From: Phoronis ovalis
Taxonomy: Eukaryota > Phoronida > Phoronidae
Reading direction: 5' to 3'
DNA length: 10,053 bases
NCBI GenBank assembly: GCA_028565635.1
Contig: JAOXYB010068578.1
Location: forward strand, 1-10,053
Part shown: positions 8,352 through 10,053 of the stretch, one piece after another
Numbering within the stretch: position 1 is the first letter of the stretch
Layout of the letters: each line of letters begins with the position of its first letter
Notes under the pieces: model-generated
The model's input: the letters and a program-made list of their open reading frames with translations, nothing else
What the model was told of the DNA's origin: nothing
Database searches by the model: none
Program-made: the position numbers and the translations under genes

Positions 8352-8916
8352 ATGATTTCACATTCAAACTTTTTATTCCTTGTTTTGTTTACGTTTGTTT
8401 ATTTGTCTCAGAGAAGTTCCAAGAATGCTGGCGATAAGGGCAAGTCAAAAGCGACAAATTTGGTAAGTTGAGCATCTGATTTTTTATCGATATATCTTCC
8501 TTACGACAAGTCAGGATGTTAATTGTGCAGTTTTTTCATACAGACATAAATACCTACATTCCGAAATATTTGGAACTGTGCTTATCATAGCTGATTGTTC
8601 TATCGCATACATTAAACTAGTGATTGTAACATTTAAATGACATTGACTTGTAATACTCGTGTAGAATTGACTGCTCTAGTCTTAGCGTGTTTCACAAAAC
8701 GCAACTCTGGGTCGATCACTGCATTTCTTGCCAAAAATTAGCTGATCTTAAAATGTCCCATTAACATCCCGCGGTAAAAAACGTTATTTGACTGTAAGGA
8801 TCTCTTTTAATTTAGAGCTTGGCTCCGAAATAAAAATTTACATTTGGGAATAAACATGACTCCCTTTCTCGCTTTTGTAGGATTATTCTAAGAAAGGTCA
8901 AGGAAAGGATAAATAG
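8352..8916 (+). CDS. Small two-exon gene: candidate secreted Lys/Gly-rich peptide (48 aa)
   Basis: Exon 1 is 8352-8462 (37 codons), then an intron from GTAAGT at 8463 to TTTTGTAG at 8880 (418 bp), then exon 2 8881-8916 (11 codons plus TAG); the junction is phase 0. The product begins MISHSN, continues with a hydrophobic run FLFLVLFTFVYLS like a signal peptide, and then has a tail of about 28 residues with eight Lys, one Arg and five Gly and no Cys, ending KKGQGKDK. An in-frame stop lies upstream at 8307, and 8352 is the first in-frame ATG after it. Signal cleavage near LSQ-RSS is not a typical small-residue site. Alternative: the T-rich run ending tttgtctcag at 8411 is an acceptor, and 8412-8462 is a 51-bp internal exon of a larger gene whose upstream exons were not found. 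The C-terminal exon is common to both models. No family is recognised. Confidence 0.5.
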
Positions 8917-9236
8917 TCTAAGTGCCAAATGGTCAAACTTTCATTTTTGTTGCACCCCCTTGTTAGAATGGTGCATCACAAAGACACATACTATAGCCTT
9001 CAGAAAATCCATGTTATATTGAAAAGTTGATGGTCAGTATGGAAATATTCACATTTGTTTGGAGTGACCACTGGCCAAAATTGTCATTTTATGAAAGGAG
9101 TAGGGTTAGAATTTTGCTCACAATTACTTTTGTAATTATGTTTTCTTACTGAAAACATACCAAAATGTTTGAAAAGGATGGTTCTACATTTCAGTTACCA
9201 AAAAAGTAATTAGGACTTTCATTAGTGCAGTAATGG

Positions 9237-9259
9237 AGGTCAAAGTTCATCTTAGGTCA
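9237..9259 (+). promoter_or_regulatory. DR1 nuclear-receptor-like motif plus third half-site
   Basis: AGGTCA-A-AGTTCA at 9237-9249 is a direct repeat with one-base spacing, the form bound by HNF4/RXR-type receptors. A further AGGTCA lies at 9254-9259 in the same orientation. This is motif evidence only. Confidence 0.3.
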
Positions 9260-9604
9260 ATTTTTTGTTAAATTTTCAAAACCTAGCTTATTATTTAGTT
9301 TTTTTCATCATACATTATAGGAAAATAAATTAATGATTTGGTTTGTAGTGATAAAATGTATTTAATAAAAGTTGTGTTATCTATTTCAGTGTCATTCAAT
9401 GTGAAATTTCACAGGATGTGAGGTAAAATCACTTTGTGTCCATTAACCTGGATATGGTAAATTCAGGGGTAGGGAAACTGATTTCTTTGTAACTTTTTTA
9501 ATTTTCATTGCGTCTTAGTAAATGATATCTCAAACTGATTGAAAAAGTCATATCTAAAAAACAACAAATAAATTGAACTTTGTACTTTATTAAATTACAC
9601 AATG

Positions 9605-9617
9605 AGGTCAAAGGTTA
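9605..9617 (+). promoter_or_regulatory. Second DR1-like motif
   Basis: AGGTCA-A-AGGTTA, one base off a perfect DR1, in the same orientation and 368 bases from the first. Motif evidence only. Confidence 0.25.
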
Positions 9618-9739
9618 TGCAAGTTGCATTTTCCGTTAAACATATTTTCTCTGTTTGGCTACTGATCTTTTGTATTTTTGGTCTCTGAATATGAAAATAA
9701 ATGTTGATGACAGCTCTATATTGCATATGCTATATTGTG

Positions 9740-10053
9740 TTATGTAATATATTTCAAAATACAGTTTGTATATGGATAACAGCATAGCAATAGAATAATG
9801 AAAATATTATGCACATCGTTACAATTCACAGTAGCAAATATTGTTCGGCACAATTTATTCACGGTTACGATTTTAGCTAAATTTTGTTGGTAAGAAATAT
9901 CATCCGAGCCCATACTTTCATCTTTAGATCTATATGTGTAATTGTCGCCCAGCTACCTTCATCTAATCCACTTGCACACATGCTCATGATGGAGCAGTTC
10001 AGACCAGCTCGCTTACAAACACATTTTCGCGTCGAACATTGTGACTTGCATTA
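9740..10053 (-). pseudogene. Partial Cys-rich (CXC-like) protein, C-terminal region
   Basis: Running in from the right edge on the minus strand is the pattern C-x3-C-x4-C-x-C-x6-C-x5-C (10050 to 9976), including STRKCVCKRAGLNCS. This resembles the Cys-rich CxC...RAGL.CS module at the C-terminus of many uncharacterised invertebrate proteins, and loosely the tesmin/TSO1 CXC domain; the likeness is from memory. The frame has a TAA at the very edge (10053-10051). After GLDEGSW it continues to a TAG at 9877. If one G is added in the run at 9948-9950, the frame passes instead into an acidic, Ser-rich tail (KDESMGSDDIS) that stays open to a TAA at 9740. The expected final Cys residues of the module are absent, so it may be decayed, or the sequence may hold errors. 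It could belong to a transposon-derived gene. Confidence 0.45.

Larger units (their letters stand above)
8917..9739 (+). other. Probable 3' UTR of the small gene and spacer
   Basis: No open frame of note on either strand. AATAAA polyadenylation hexamers occur at 9324-9329, 9364-9369, 9567-9572 and 9696-9701, giving several possible transcript ends. Two DR1-like motifs are listed separately. Confidence 0.4.

Noticed and set aside
1-10053. CRISPR array, bacterial operon or phage-type system
   Set aside because: No spaced direct repeats, no ribosome binding sites or packed genes; introns and zinc fingers mark an animal genome.

Overview
The window looks like AT-rich nuclear DNA from an invertebrate animal. 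It has short GT-AG introns, C2H2 zinc-finger and leucine-rich-repeat (LRR) sequence, a MITE-like element and a TA/TG microsatellite. There are no bacterial operons or ribosome binding sites. The phylum cannot be fixed from the sequence alone; a mollusc, arthropod or similar genome with expanded zinc-finger and LRR families would fit.

Layout, left to right. (1) 117-686 (+): the last two exons of a trypsin-like serine protease. The active-site Ser motif GASGSP lies at the end of one exon, and the splice phase is consistent across a 249-bp intron. (2) 687-1542: probable 3' UTR and spacer, with a (TA)9(TG)8 microsatellite. (3) 1543-2610 (-): a decayed C2H2 zinc-finger gene of about nine or ten fingers, with nonsense, frameshift, deletion and lost zinc ligands. 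(4) 2835-3250: a 416-bp MITE-like element with 12/13-bp inverted ends, a 5-bp duplicated AGTTT and an internal array of six shortening repeat units. It lies between the zinc-finger pseudogene and a further zinc-finger-like fragment (3256-3409, -). (5) 3410-5688: mostly unassigned, with one unidentified open frame and one perfect hairpin. (6) 5689-7368 (-): an LRR gene read as a chain of overlapping frames. Each frame break is one missing base, mostly in an A/T run. A Cys-containing open frame lies just downstream and may be its C-terminus. (7) 7369-8351: intergenic. (8) 8352-8916 (+): a small two-exon gene that may encode a 48-residue secreted, Lys/Gly-rich peptide. (9) 8917-9739: its probable 3' UTR and spacer, with two DR1-like nuclear-receptor motifs. 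(10) 9740-10053 (-): the C-terminal part of a Cys-rich protein, running off the right edge.

Nothing indicates that these genes act in one pathway; the window reads as neighbouring, unrelated loci with old and young damage. The most useful observations are the one-directional single-base frame breaks, which may be assembly errors in real genes, the small secreted-peptide gene, and the MITE sitting inside zinc-finger remains.
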